From Erythrobacter sp. (GTDB lineage: Bacteria > Pseudomonadota > Alphaproteobacteria > Sphingomonadales > Sphingomonadaceae): a stretch of DNA of 44,190 bases. Both the position numbers and the translations under genes were made by a program. How positions within the stretch are numbered: the first letter of the stretch is position 1; every line of letters begins with the position of its first letter. The stretch is taken from positions 1 through 44,190 of the forward strand of contig PNKW01000020.1 in the NCBI GenBank assembly GCA_013822695.1. Reading direction: 5' to 3'. Below the pieces are notes generated by a model. It was not told the DNA's origin, searched no databases, and saw only the letters and a program-made list of their open reading frames with translations. Below, piece by piece: positions 17,587-25,557 of the stretch.

Positions 17587-18188
17587 GAACGCCGCGGGGG
17601 CTTTCGATCGGCGAGCAAGCGGCCTGGGCGCATCTGGCGGCGAGCGTCAAGCCGCTGCCGGGCAAGAAGCGTCCCAGTCCTCCCCGGAACGGGGAGGGGG
17701 ACCAACCGAAGGTTGGTGGAGGGGCGCCCTCGGCTGTTCCGAAGGCTCCGGCCAAGATCGCCAAACCTCCAAAGCCCTCCGGAGCCCCGCGCGTGCCCCT
17801 CCACCCCCGGGCTTCCCCCGGCGGTCCCCCTCCCCCGGTGGGGGAGGTCGGCCTCGATTCGCATTGGGACCGCCGCGTGAAGGGCGGGCGGCTGGAGCCC
17901 GACCTGACGCTCGACCTGCACGGCCACACGCTCGATACCGCCTACGACCGGATCATGACCGCGCTCGATCAGGCGCGGGCGATGCAGGCGCGGGTGGTGT
18001 TGGTGGTGGCGGGGCGCGAGCGCCCGGTCGATCCCGCTGACCGCATGGCCAAGCGCGGGGCAATCCGCGCCAAGCTGCTCGACTGGCTCGCCGCGAGCCG
18101 CCACGCCGATGCGATCTCCGCCGTGCGCCGCGCGCATATCCGCCACGGCGGCGAGGGTGCGCTCTACCTGATCCTCAAGCGCCGCTGA
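17583..18188 (+). CDS. Smr-domain protein with REP-like DNA inside its linker
   Basis: A 201-residue protein with an N-terminal helix (LSIGEQAAWAHLAASVKPLPG) and a C-terminal Smr domain, a possible nicking or RNA endonuclease domain, from about residue 105. The domain shows LDLHGHTLDTAYDR, LVVAGRERPVDP and ending RHGGEGALYLILKRR. Between them, residues of about 33-90 are proline- and glycine-rich and are encoded by two inverted REP-like elements plus the DNA between them. The frame runs straight through, so the linker is lengthened without loss of the domain. It overlaps mltA by 4 bp and its end overlaps the remnant gene on the other strand by 14 bp. Confidence 0.85.
   Translation: MRTPRGLSIGEQAAWAHLAASVKPLPGKKRPSPPRNGEGDQPKVGGGAPSAVPKAPAKIAKPPKPSGAPRVPLHPRASPGGPPPPVGEVGLDSHWDRRVKGGRLEPDLTLDLHGHTLDTAYDRIMTALDQARAMQARVVLVVAGRERPVDPADRMAKRGAIRAKLLDWLAASRHADAISAVRRAHIRHGGEGALYLILKRR
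17679..17725 (+). repeat. REP-like palindromic element, copy A (inside smr)
   Basis: This 47-bp element has two hairpins: CCTCCCC/GGGGAGG with a 5-nt loop, then ACCAACC/GGTTGGT with a 3-nt loop, and ends GGAGGGGC. Copy B at 17795-17847 has the same plan in the opposite orientation. Such elements are normally intergenic; here it is coding. Confidence 0.8.
17795..17847 (-). repeat. REP-like palindromic element, copy B (inverted, inside smr)
   Basis: Read on the minus strand it begins CCTCCCCC/GGGGGAGG with a 3-nt loop, continues GGGGACCGCC and ends GTGGAGGGGC. That is the layout of copy A with a longer middle. Copies A and B are 69 bp apart and head-on. Confidence 0.78.
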
Positions 18189-18446
18189 GCGCCGCTGCCC
18201 AGGCCGGGGCGAGCATGATGCGGCCCTTGCGCCACTGTTCGGCAATGCGCGCGCGGAAGGTGTAGACGGCGGTGCGCTCGATCCGCACCGCGCCCGCGAC
18301 GTTCCACGGGCCGAGCAGACGCTCCACCGAGGCGGGGGTGCTGATCGCCTCCGGGGTCTCGCCGGGCAGGATCATGAACTCCCAGCGATGCCGCCCGGCC
18401 CGCCGCCGACGATCAGCACGTCGCAGTCGAAGTCGCCCCCCGCCAC
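18175..18446 (-). pseudogene. Remnant of an MhpA-like FAD-dependent aromatic monooxygenase
   Basis: Two pieces of one gene family survive in different frames. From a GTG at 18446, just after the FAH-hydrolase stop, the reading DFDCDVLIVGGGPGG is the N-terminal FAD-binding fold of phenol- or 3-hydroxyphenylpropionate-type hydroxylases. After about 18 codons it shifts frame into RWEFMILPGETPEA, then VRIERTAVYTFRARIAEQW and RKGRIMLA. This matches the segment before the second FAD motif (usually GDAAH), which is missing. The family is about 500 residues long, so most of the gene has been deleted. It would have been the third gene of the ring-cleavage operon. Family call is from remembered motifs. 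Confidence 0.75.
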
Positions 18447-18452
18447 GTGCCG

Positions 18453-19292
18453 TCAGCCCTCGGCCACCATCGTGCCCTCGATATGGCCGATGCGGTCGAT
18501 CTCGGTCCGCACCACATCGCCTGCCTTCAGGAACTGCCGCGGATCCATCGCCGCGCCGATTCCACCGGGGGTACCGGTGAACAGGCAGTCGCCCGGCTCG
18601 AGCGTCATGCCGACCGAGAGGTGCTCGACCTGCTGCCACACATTGTAGACGAGGTGGCTGGTGTTCGAGTTCTGCCGCTCCTCACCATTGACGAAGCAGC
18701 GGATGCCAAGATCGTGGGGATTGCCCAACTCGTCGGCGGTTACGATCCACGGGCCCATGGGGGCGTGGGTGTCGAAGCTCTTGCCGAGCGACCATTGCGG
18801 CACGGCGTGCTGCCACATGCGCTCGGTCACGTCATTGCCGACACAGTAGCCGAAGATCGCGGACGCCGCGTCGGCGGCGGCGATGTGCTTGCCGCCCGCG
18901 CCGACGACCGCGACCAGCTCCGCCTCATAGTCCGGCGTCACGGTACCGCGCGCGATCAGGATCGGATCATAGGGGCCGTTGACCGAGGTCTGCGCCTTGG
19001 TGAACCACACCTGCCGCTCGGGCGTGCCGAGGCCGCTTTCGGCGATGTGATCGGCATAGTTGAGGCCGATGGCGAAGATCTTGCCGGGGCGCGGGACGGG
19101 GGCTTCCAGCTTCACCTCTGCAAGGGGAATGCCAGTCCCCGTTGCCGCCTTGGCTTCGAGGCCGGGTTTCAGCGCATCCCACTCGCGGATCAGGTCGATC
19201 ATCGTGCCGGGAACTCCGGTCTCGACCACGGTCTCGCCAACGACGATCCCGGTGCGGGTCTTGCCGGCGTGGGTGAAGGTGCAGAGTTTCAT
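18453..19292 (-). CDS. Fumarylacetoacetate hydrolase family protein
   Basis: A 279-residue FAH-fold enzyme, likely hydrolysing or isomerising a ring-cleavage product. The catalytic FAH domain from about residue 75 shows KIFAIGLNYADHIAE, PDYEAELVAVVG (metal-binding acidic residues), YCVGNDVTERMWQ, KSFDTHAPMGPWIV and FTGTPGGIGAAMDP. The ATG at 19292 lies 4 bp after the upstream dioxygenase stop; a longer in-frame reading upstream runs through the dioxygenase in another frame and is discarded. It is the second gene of an operon with the extradiol dioxygenase, followed by the decayed monooxygenase. Confidence 0.9.
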   Translation of the reverse strand: MKLCTFTHAGKTRTGIVVGETVVETGVPGTMIDLIREWDALKPGLEAKAATGTGIPLAEVKLEAPVPRPGKIFAIGLNYADHIAESGLGTPERQVWFTKAQTSVNGPYDPILIARGTVTPDYEAELVAVVGAGGKHIAAADAASAIFGYCVGNDVTERMWQHAVPQWSLGKSFDTHAPMGPWIVTADELGNPHDLGIRCFVNGEERQNSNTSHLVYNVWQQVEHLSVGMTLEPGDCLFTGTPGGIGAAMDPRQFLKAGDVVRTEIDRIGHIEGTMVAEG

Positions 19293-19296
19293 GAGG

Positions 19297-20307
19297 TCAG
19301 GCTTCCTTGGGTGAGCGGGAGAACAGGCGCTTGATGCGCAGTTGCATGGCAGTGACCCAGGCGACGAGGCCGGGGGGCGGGGCCATCGTCCCTGCAAACA
19401 TCGGATGGGCTGCACCCCATTGCACGGCGAGCAGCGCCTGCATGGTCTGCGTGTTGGGCGGATCGGCAGCGGTGAACAGGTCGCCGTCGGTCCAGTGTTC
19501 GAGCTCGTTGCCGAAGGGGTCCTTCCAGTAATCGAAGATCTGGCTGCCCATGATGTGGCGGCCGACGCCCCATGCGGCCTCGCGCTCGCGGGCCTTGAGC
19601 CACTCGTGGCCACACATCAGATCATCGAGGCTTTCGACCTCGAAGGCGGCGTGGAGCAGACCGAGCTTGCCGGGGAGCTGGGCAAGGAAGATCGTGTGGT
19701 GATCGGAGGGCAGATCGCCCCGGTCGCAGCGCATGAAGGCACCCAAGGGCACGTTCGGGGCGGCCTCGATCTCGTCGGAAGTGAGGAAGCCGAAGCGTTC
19801 CTTCCACCAGCGTTCGGAGGCGCGGAAGTCGCTCACCTTGAGCACCGCGTGGCCGATACGGCGGACATGGGCGGGGGCGGGATCGAGGCGGATCGCAGCG
19901 CGCTGGCGGGGCTTGTCGGCGGCGGAGTTGAAGAGCGGCGCGGCGCAGGGGGCGGGGGCCTCGCATTGCTGACCTGCGACCACTTCCACGCCGTAGCCGT
20001 CGGGGTCGGTGAGGCGCACCACCATGCCGCCGCCGGGCTCGTGCAGGGGTTCGACCTTCACGCCTTCATGCGCAGCGAGGACTTCGAGATCGGCGATGCC
20101 CGCGGCGCGCAGGCCTACCGCGAGGAACTTCGCATCACCCGGCTCGGTCACATGCACGAAAGGCCGCCCGTCGCTGCCCTTGCCGTAGAGCCTGCCGCCT
20201 TCCTCGAAGCAGGCGAGGCCGAAGTCCTTCAGAAAGCCGCGCATCAGCGCCAGATCGGGCGCGGCGAAGCGCACATGGGCGATGTCCTCGACCTTGATGA
20301 TGGCCAT
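19297..20307 (-). CDS. Extradiol ring-cleavage dioxygenase (VOC superfamily)
   Basis: A type I extradiol dioxygenase of 336 residues that should cleave a catechol next to its hydroxyls using Fe(II). Two glyoxalase/VOC modules are seen, one from the N-terminus (VEDIAHVRFAAPDLALM) and the catalytic one from about residue 148. Candidate iron ligands are His153 (RIGHAVLKV), His219 (GLLHAAFEV) and Glu270 (DPFGNELEHW), the expected 2-His-1-carboxylate set. The ATG at 20307 is chosen because the domain starts immediately; upstream sequence is operator DNA. The substrate is not deducible, but an FAH hydrolase and a lost MhpA-type hydroxylase point to phenolic acids. Confidence 0.9.
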   Translation of the reverse strand: MAIIKVEDIAHVRFAAPDLALMRGFLKDFGLACFEEGGRLYGKGSDGRPFVHVTEPGDAKFLAVGLRAAGIADLEVLAAHEGVKVEPLHEPGGGMVVRLTDPDGYGVEVVAGQQCEAPAPCAAPLFNSAADKPRQRAAIRLDPAPAHVRRIGHAVLKVSDFRASERWWKERFGFLTSDEIEAAPNVPLGAFMRCDRGDLPSDHHTIFLAQLPGKLGLLHAAFEVESLDDLMCGHEWLKAREREAAWGVGRHIMGSQIFDYWKDPFGNELEHWTDGDLFTAADPPNTQTMQALLAVQWGAAHPMFAGTMAPPPGLVAWVTAMQLRIKRLFSRSPKEA

Positions 20308-20350
20308 GATCCCCTCCCGCGCGCGTCCGGCTCGATGCGCCGAATCAATT

Positions 20351-20393
20351 TTGACTATTTGGTCAGTTAGCTTGTATTTGACCGTTTGGTCAA
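20351..20393. promoter_or_regulatory. Two TetR-type operators between the dioxygenase and its regulator
   Basis: Two copies of one 16-bp inverted repeat lie 27 bp apart: TTGACTATTTGGTCAG at 20351-20366 (imperfect) and TTGACCGTTTGGTCAA at 20378-20393 (perfect, 6-bp arms, 4-bp spacer). They fill the gap between the divergent dioxygenase operon and tetR, so the regulator probably represses both directions and itself. Confidence 0.8.
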
Positions 20394-20407
20394 GTATGGG
20401 CTCCTCC

Positions 20408-21022
20408 ATGGCCACCCCAGCCCGCTCGCCCCGGATCCAGCGCACCCGCGCCGCGCTCATTGCCGCCGGACTCGACCTCATCGCCTCGCGCCCTATCGAC
20501 GCCATCGCGATCGACGAACTCGTCGCCGCAGCTGGCGTCGCCAAGGGGAGCTTCTTCAACCACTTCGCCGACAAGCACGCCTTTGCCGAAGCGGTCGCGG
20601 CCGAGGTTCGCGCCGAGGTTGAGGCGGAGGTGACGCGGGCCAATGCCGGGCGCACCGATCCCGTCGCGCGGATCGCAGGCGGCATGGCGGTCGCTGCCGC
20701 CTACGCGCTGCACAGCCCACTCCGCGTGCGCGTGCTGCTGCGCGACCAGCGCGTTGCCGCCATGGCCGATCACCCGCTCAATCGGGGCCTGCGCGCCGAT
20801 CTCGACGCCGCCCGCGCCGCCGGGCTGCTGCGCCCGGAGGCCGAAGCGAGCGGCCTCGGCTACTGGCTGGGTCTGTGTCAGGTGGTGATGATCGTGATGG
20901 TCGAAACCCGCCCCCCACCCGCCGAGGCGCAGGCGCGGCTGGGCGAAATGCTGGCAATGGGACTGGCAGGCCTCGGCATCGCCGAAGCCCGCGCCGCCGC
21001 AGCAATCCGCGACGTGCTCTAG
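20408..21022 (+). CDS. TetR-family transcriptional regulator
   Basis: A 204-residue regulator. The N-terminal DNA-binding domain has RTRAALIAAGLDLIASRP, then IDELVAAAGVAKGSFFNHFADKHAF (read in parts), the classic TetR helix-turn-helix. The C-terminal part (from about residue 70) is an alanine-rich helical ligand-binding domain. The ATG at 20408 is favoured; an ATG four codons upstream (20396) lies against the operator. It is divergent from the ring-cleavage operon and most likely releases its operators on binding a pathway substrate or product. Confidence 0.92.
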   Translation: MATPARSPRIQRTRAALIAAGLDLIASRPIDAIAIDELVAAAGVAKGSFFNHFADKHAFAEAVAAEVRAEVEAEVTRANAGRTDPVARIAGGMAVAAAYALHSPLRVRVLLRDQRVAAMADHPLNRGLRADLDAARAAGLLRPEAEASGLGYWLGLCQVVMIVMVETRPPPAEAQARLGEMLAMGLAGLGIAEARAAAAIRDVL

Positions 21023-21038
21023 CGCCCATACCGCCTTG

Positions 21039-21974
21039 CTAGGGCAGTGGCCCGCCCTGGATCACCTCCTGGCTGGCGTAGGGATCCTCTTCCTCGGCAA
21101 AGAAGGCTGCCGAGCCGATCGTGACGTCGGCGAGGCTGGCGAGCGCCGGGCTTTGCGCCACCGCCCGGCCGGGCAGCGCACCGGTCACGATCAGGCGCTT
21201 GGGCTGGAGCGAACGCTCGCCCGAGACCATGATCGCCGCCCCCATCGGGATCAGCGGCGGGCCGTAGTTGAACGCCACCGCGCGCCCGTCATTGGCGACG
21301 ACGCGCAAGGGTTCGAAGTGGAACAAGACCTGCCGCGCCACCGCAAAGCCGACCTCGGACTGGAGCTGCGAGAACACTGTCCGGCCCGATTGCGAGCTCT
21401 GGAAGGTCGATCCGGCGGTTTCGATCAGGGTGGCGACATTGAAGCTCTTGGTCAGCTCGCCGCCATAGAGCACATTCCCCTTGGCGTTGCGCACCTGATA
21501 GGTGACGGTCACGAGGATGTTGTCGTTCGCCTCGGCCGATGAGGCGCTGCCATAGGCGCTGCTTTCATAGCCGATATCGGTCAGCGAGCCTTCGACGGTG
21601 AACACCCCGTCGCCCGGGTTGAAAGCGCCGTTCGAGGCCATCGCCGAAGCGAGGGTGGAGCGGATGCGTGGGAAGTTCTGGGTGCAGATCTCGTTGAGCT
21701 CCTGCCCCCATTCACGCAGATAGGCGGCGGACGACTGGCTGGACGAGCGCCGCGCCGCCGCCGCACCGTCGCGGGTCAGCACCGCAGCGCCCGCGCTTCG
21801 CGAGGAGCCGCTGGCCACCGCCACCTCGCGCTCCCATTCGGTGACATAGAAGCGGCAGCTTTCCTCGGTCGACCATTTGCCGACCGAAAGACTGCCGGCA
21901 TGGGCGGGGGTGGCGATGGCTGCGTAGACAAGGCTCGCCACGATGGCGGCGCGCAAGGTGTGATGAGCTTCCAT
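21039..21974 (-). CDS. Exported protein paralogous to its CsgG-like neighbour
   Basis: A 311-residue protein with a signal peptide cleaved after ATPAHA. It contains a serine-rich region (about residues 55-85), TVEGSLTDIGYES, a strand pair with VTVTYQVRNAKGNVLY, and a C-terminal module with DGRAVAFNYGPPLIPMG and LIVTGALPGRAVA. The same module, in the same order, closes the upstream neighbour (FDYGSSVLPAG ... LTVDGPLLGRV). Its ATG overlaps the stop of that neighbour by one base (TAATG), implying coupled synthesis. No recognised family by itself; likely periplasmic or surface-associated. Confidence 0.78.
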   Translation of the reverse strand: MEAHHTLRAAIVASLVYAAIATPAHAGSLSVGKWSTEESCRFYVTEWEREVAVASGSSRSAGAAVLTRDGAAAARRSSSQSSAAYLREWGQELNEICTQNFPRIRSTLASAMASNGAFNPGDGVFTVEGSLTDIGYESSAYGSASSAEANDNILVTVTYQVRNAKGNVLYGGELTKSFNVATLIETAGSTFQSSQSGRTVFSQLQSEVGFAVARQVLFHFEPLRVVANDGRAVAFNYGPPLIPMGAAIMVSGERSLQPKRLIVTGALPGRAVAQSPALASLADVTIGSAAFFAEEEDPYASQEVIQGGPLP

Positions 21975-22858
21975 TACCGGCGTCCTTTGGTCTTTTTGGC
22001 AGGTTGCTGGTTGGCGTCGATGCTACCGGTCGCGCCGACCTCGATCTGGCCCAGCGGCGTGCTTTCGAACACGCCGCGCGCGGTTTCGGCATTGGCGTTG
22101 GTGATCTGCACCCGGCCCAGCAGCGGCCCGTCCACTGTCAGCAACTTGCCCTTGCTGGCGATTTCCTGGCCCGGTCCATAGACATTGATGAAGGTGCCCG
22201 CAGGCAGCACCGAACTGCCATAGTCGAACACCATGCCGCCATCGGGCTGAACCGCGATGACGGTGATCGGATAAATCTTGAGCGAGAAGTCGCGCGCCAG
22301 CTGATTGGCGATCGAGCGCATCAGGAACGGCACGTCGACCTGTTCGCCCGACCGGCTGCACTTGGTCTCCTCCCTGCGAGTCAGCGGGGCGGCATAGGGC
22401 GTTTCCTGGGTGGCGATGTTCTTGATCACCACGTCGATACTGATCGAGACCACCTGCTTGGCACATCCGCCGAGAGACCCAATGATGGGGATCTTCACGC
22501 CTTCCATGGCATTGTCGACCTGCGTGGCGCCCTGGACCGAGGTGATCGAGCCTTCGATGCTGAAGTCGAAGCTTTCGGCCTTGGGCTTGGCCCCTGCGCG
22601 GCCTCGCGTGGTCTTGCCCGCGGCGCTCAGCGCCGCTTCGGCTTCCGCGGATTCCAGATCGCGCGAAATGACAGTGAATTTGCCGGTGTTGATGATCGCC
22701 GTCGTGATCATGTCCTTCAGGGTAGCGGCCTGGTTCGACCCTTGCGGATCCTTGAAGTTGTAGACGGCGACCTTGGGCGGCGGTGCCTCCTGCGCCAGCG
22801 CGGCGGTGCCGCCGGCCAACGCGATGAGGCCGAGAAATGCATGCAGTACCTGTTTCAT
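21974..22858 (-). CDS. CsgG/HfaB-like exported protein
   Basis: A 294-residue protein with a signal peptide ending near LAGGTAALAQ and no lipobox cysteine, unlike true CsgG pores. The mature N-terminus KVAVYNFKDPQGSNQAATL and MITTAIINTGKFTVISRDLE is the CsgG-like nucleotide-fold start. FDFSIEGSITSVQG and ISIDVVIKNIAT follow, and the last 60 residues carry the module shared with the next gene. The ATG at 22858 has GAGG 6 bp upstream; an ATG one codon earlier is less well spaced. It lies 77 bp below a class A penicillin-binding protein, so it probably works at the cell envelope. Export of curli-like fibres is not shown, as no curli subunit is nearby. Confidence 0.78.
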   Translation of the reverse strand: MKQVLHAFLGLIALAGGTAALAQEAPPPKVAVYNFKDPQGSNQAATLKDMITTAIINTGKFTVISRDLESAEAEAALSAAGKTTRGRAGAKPKAESFDFSIEGSITSVQGATQVDNAMEGVKIPIIGSLGGCAKQVVSISIDVVIKNIATQETPYAAPLTRREETKCSRSGEQVDVPFLMRSIANQLARDFSLKIYPITVIAVQPDGGMVFDYGSSVLPAGTFINVYGPGQEIASKGKLLTVDGPLLGRVQITNANAETARGVFESTPLGQIEVGATGSIDANQQPAKKTKGRR

Positions 22859-22937
22859 CATGTCCTCGCTTGTGATCGTGAAAATCCGTGGCGGGGCGGG
22901 CGGGCGCCTGCCCGTGTGGTGGGCGGTGCGAGACGGC

Positions 22938-25226
22938 TCAGCACGAGTCATCCCCGCATTCGATGGTGAAATCCTCGTCCTCGTCGCTGTTGGCGCGGCG
23001 GCGATCGCGGCGCTGGGCGGCTTGCTGGTCGAGGCGTTGCTGGACGCGCTCGGGCGGGCGGGGGCGTTGCGGGGACTGCGCGCCCGGGCGGGCGCCGGGC
23101 GTGGCGGTCTGGCGCTGGGCGCTTGACTGTCCGGGGGGCAGCGGGGCGGGGTCGTCCTCCAAGATGATGCCACCAGCGCGGGCGTCGCTGCCAGCGCCGC
23201 TGCTCTGCCGCCCGCCATCGCCCGCATCACGGCCGCCCGCCGCCGCCCCGCCGCGCCGGATTGCGGGGGGCGGGGGCAAGACCACCGCGCGCCCGTCATC
23301 GCCGCGCAGCACCGGATCGCCGCCGCCAGGCCCGTCACCCGCGCCAGTGCCAGTGCCAGTGCCAGTGCCAGTGCCAGTGCCAGTGCCGCCATCCGGGGTG
23401 CGCGGCATCGTCAGCTTGTCGGCGGCGATCGCGCGCAGCATGAACGCCTGCCACACCTTCGCTGCGGCATCGCCGCCCGACAGGGTCTTGTCGGCCGTGC
23501 CCGCGCTCGTGCCGAGCCACACGCCCACCACCAGCTCGCCGGCATAGCCGATGAACCAGGCGTCGCGGTTGTCCTGCGTGGTGCCGGTCTTGCCATAGGC
23601 GGGTACCGGCAACTGCGCGGCCTTGCCTGTGCCCGAGGCGATCACCGCGGCGAGCATCGCGCGCATGTCGGAGAGCACCCGGCGGTCGATCGGAGTGCGC
23701 TCTTCCCCCTCGGCTGCATCATCGGCCGAGGGCAGCAGGCCGTGGGGCGTCACCCGCACCTCCCCCGCCGCAATCCCGGCATAGGCCGCAGTCATCGCCA
23801 GCAGCGAAGTCTCCGCCGTGCCGAGCGCGAGCGAGGGGTTCATCTCGACCCTGTCGGTGATCCCGAATGCGCGGGCCGTGTCGACCACCGCATCGGGCCC
23901 CGCCGCCTCGAACAGCCGCACCGCCGCGACATTGCTCGACCGGGCGAAAGCCTCGGTGAGGGTGATGTCCCCGCCATATTGACCGTCGCCGTTCCCCGGG
24001 CGGTAATCGCCGCTGGTGATCGGCGCATCGGAGACGGTTGAGGCAGGGCGCATCCCGTTCTGTAGCGCGGTGACATAGGTGAACAGCTTGAAGGTCGAGC
24101 CCGTCTGGCGGCGGCCATCAACCGCGATGTTGAACTTCGCGCGCGTGTAGTCGCGCCCGCCGATCATTGCCGCGACCTCGCCATTGGGGCGCATCGCCAC
24201 CAGTGCGACCTCGGCTCCCGGCACCGGCGCCTCCCGCGCCACGTCCTGCGCGGCCTGCTGGAGCACGCTGTCGAGTGTGGTGGCGACCTGCTGCGGCTGG
24301 TAGCTCAGCCCCACCCGGGCACGGGCATCGCCGATCACCCAGTCGGCAAAGTAGAACCCGGTACGCTCTTTCTGCGCGACCCTGATGTCGAGTTCGGCAA
24401 TGTCGGGCACACCATCTGGCCCGGCTGGCAGATAGCCTGCATCCTGCATCGCCTGGCCCACCCGCTCCGCGCGCCTGCGCGCGTTCGCCTCGTTGGTGAC
24501 AGGGTCATAGCGGCTCGGCGCCTGCACCAGCCCTGCCAGCATGATCGCCTGCGGCAAGGTCAACCGTTCGGGCTGGCGGCGGAAGTAATGGAGCGAGGCG
24601 GCACGCAGGCCATAGACCCGCTTCCCGAACTGGACCATCGACAGATAGCGCGAAAGGATCTCGTCCTTGGTCAGCCACAGCTCGAGCCACATCGCGATGG
24701 CCATCTCTTGCAGCTTGCGCGAGTAGCCGGGGTAGGGCTTTTTGGTCTCGGGATCGATCAGATAGGCGTTCTTGACCAGCTGCTGGGTGATCGTCGAGCC
24801 GCCGCCATATCCGGTCCACGCCGCCCGCGCGATGCTGACGGGGTCGATCCCTATATGCGAGCGGAACCGGCGGTCCTCGATGGCGTAGAATGCCTCGGCG
24901 ACATGGGCGGGGAGCTTCTCGACCGCGACCGCATCATCCATGATCGCCCCGTCATAGGCGAAAACGCGCCCGTCGCGGGCCAGCAATTCGATGCGGCCGG
25001 GCACGATCGGCTCGGCCGATTTCGCGATCGGAACGGTCCACCAGAGCCAGATTGTCAATAATGCGACAAATACGACAGCTGTCGCGAGAGCGGCGAGCAG
25101 TATGCGGCGCAATAACGCAGCCGATGACCTGCGCCGGGCGCCAAGTCCCGTCCCATCATGATTCGCTTCCAGCAGCATGGTGAAAGATTCGCGCGCCCCT
25201 TCATGCGGAAGGTGACGGCGGATCAT
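22938..25226 (-). CDS. Class A penicillin-binding protein (transglycosylase/transpeptidase)
   Basis: A 762-residue bifunctional peptidoglycan synthase. A membrane helix (about residues 40-63) precedes the GT51 domain with EDRRFRSHIGID, GGSTITQQLVKNAYL and KLQEMAIAMWLE. The transpeptidase domain has SxxK (TGSTFKLF), SxN (SSN) and KTG (YGKTGTTQDNRD). After it comes an unusual tail of about 150 residues: a Thr-Gly repeat, then proline-, arginine- and glutamine-rich low-complexity sequence, ending in an acidic DEDEDF and two cysteines. The start at 25226 is uncertain since no clear ribosome-binding site is seen; an ATG 16 codons later (25178) is possible. Leads an operon with two CsgG-like genes. 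Confidence 0.92.
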   Translation of the reverse strand: MIRRHLPHEGARESFTMLLEANHDGTGLGARRRSSAALLRRILLAALATAVVFVALLTIWLWWTVPIAKSAEPIVPGRIELLARDGRVFAYDGAIMDDAVAVEKLPAHVAEAFYAIEDRRFRSHIGIDPVSIARAAWTGYGGGSTITQQLVKNAYLIDPETKKPYPGYSRKLQEMAIAMWLELWLTKDEILSRYLSMVQFGKRVYGLRAASLHYFRRQPERLTLPQAIMLAGLVQAPSRYDPVTNEANARRRAERVGQAMQDAGYLPAGPDGVPDIAELDIRVAQKERTGFYFADWVIGDARARVGLSYQPQQVATTLDSVLQQAAQDVAREAPVPGAEVALVAMRPNGEVAAMIGGRDYTRAKFNIAVDGRRQTGSTFKLFTYVTALQNGMRPASTVSDAPITSGDYRPGNGDGQYGGDITLTEAFARSSNVAAVRLFEAAGPDAVVDTARAFGITDRVEMNPSLALGTAETSLLAMTAAYAGIAAGEVRVTPHGLLPSADDAAEGEERTPIDRRVLSDMRAMLAAVIASGTGKAAQLPVPAYGKTGTTQDNRDAWFIGYAGELVVGVWLGTSAGTADKTLSGGDAAAKVWQAFMLRAIAADKLTMPRTPDGGTGTGTGTGTGTGTGAGDGPGGGDPVLRGDDGRAVVLPPPPAIRRGGAAAGGRDAGDGGRQSSGAGSDARAGGIILEDDPAPLPPGQSSAQRQTATPGARPGAQSPQRPRPPERVQQRLDQQAAQRRDRRRANSDEDEDFTIECGDDSC
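23343..23384 (-). repeat. Hexanucleotide tandem repeat (7 copies) in the PBP tail
   Basis: Seven exact copies of GCCAGT (plus strand) encode alternating Thr-Gly. Since the unit is 6 bp, gain or loss of copies changes length without shifting the frame, so it is a likely strain-variable tract. Confidence 0.9.
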
Positions 25227-25346
25227 GTTGGAGTCAAACCGATTTAGTCGGATTAGTGGCTATGAAATAACCACAATTGCATTCGCACACGGATCGTGAC
25301 CTTCACGTGTCAATCGGCCGCGCCGTGCTGAAGCTCTGCTGCGCGC

Positions 25347-25547
25347 TCAGTCGCGGCACTTGAGCCGGATCACCTCCCACGCAAGGCTGGAAGGGTTGTC
25401 GTCCTCGCGCCGCGCCTCTTCGTCGATGCACCGCTGGCGAACCGACCGGGTGTCCGCCTGGCCTGCGCGAACCTGTCGTTCCAGAACGATCACATCCTGA
25501 AGCTCCTGCGGCGTGAGGTCGGCCACGACGCGGCGGCGATCCTGCAA
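25347..25547 (-). CDS. Small hypothetical protein downstream of galM
   Basis: An open frame of 66 codons from a TTG at 25547, 11 bp after the galM stop and in the same direction. The product is highly charged (VADLTPQELQDVIVLERQ, then RCIDEEARREDD) and ends VIRLKCRD. It looks like real protein rather than shadow sequence because its composition is mixed and soluble-helical. There is no strong ribosome-binding site and no recognised family. The remaining 120 bp up to the PBP gene hold no other candidate. Confidence 0.42.
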   Translation of the reverse strand: MQDRRRVVADLTPQELQDVIVLERQVRAGQADTRSVRQRCIDEEARREDDNPSSLAWEVIRLKCRD

Positions 25548-25557
25548 GGCGGCTCGT

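Noticed and set aside
23343..23384. Possible CRISPR-like repeat
   Set aside because: Contiguous 6-bp tandem units without spacers, coding for Thr-Gly.
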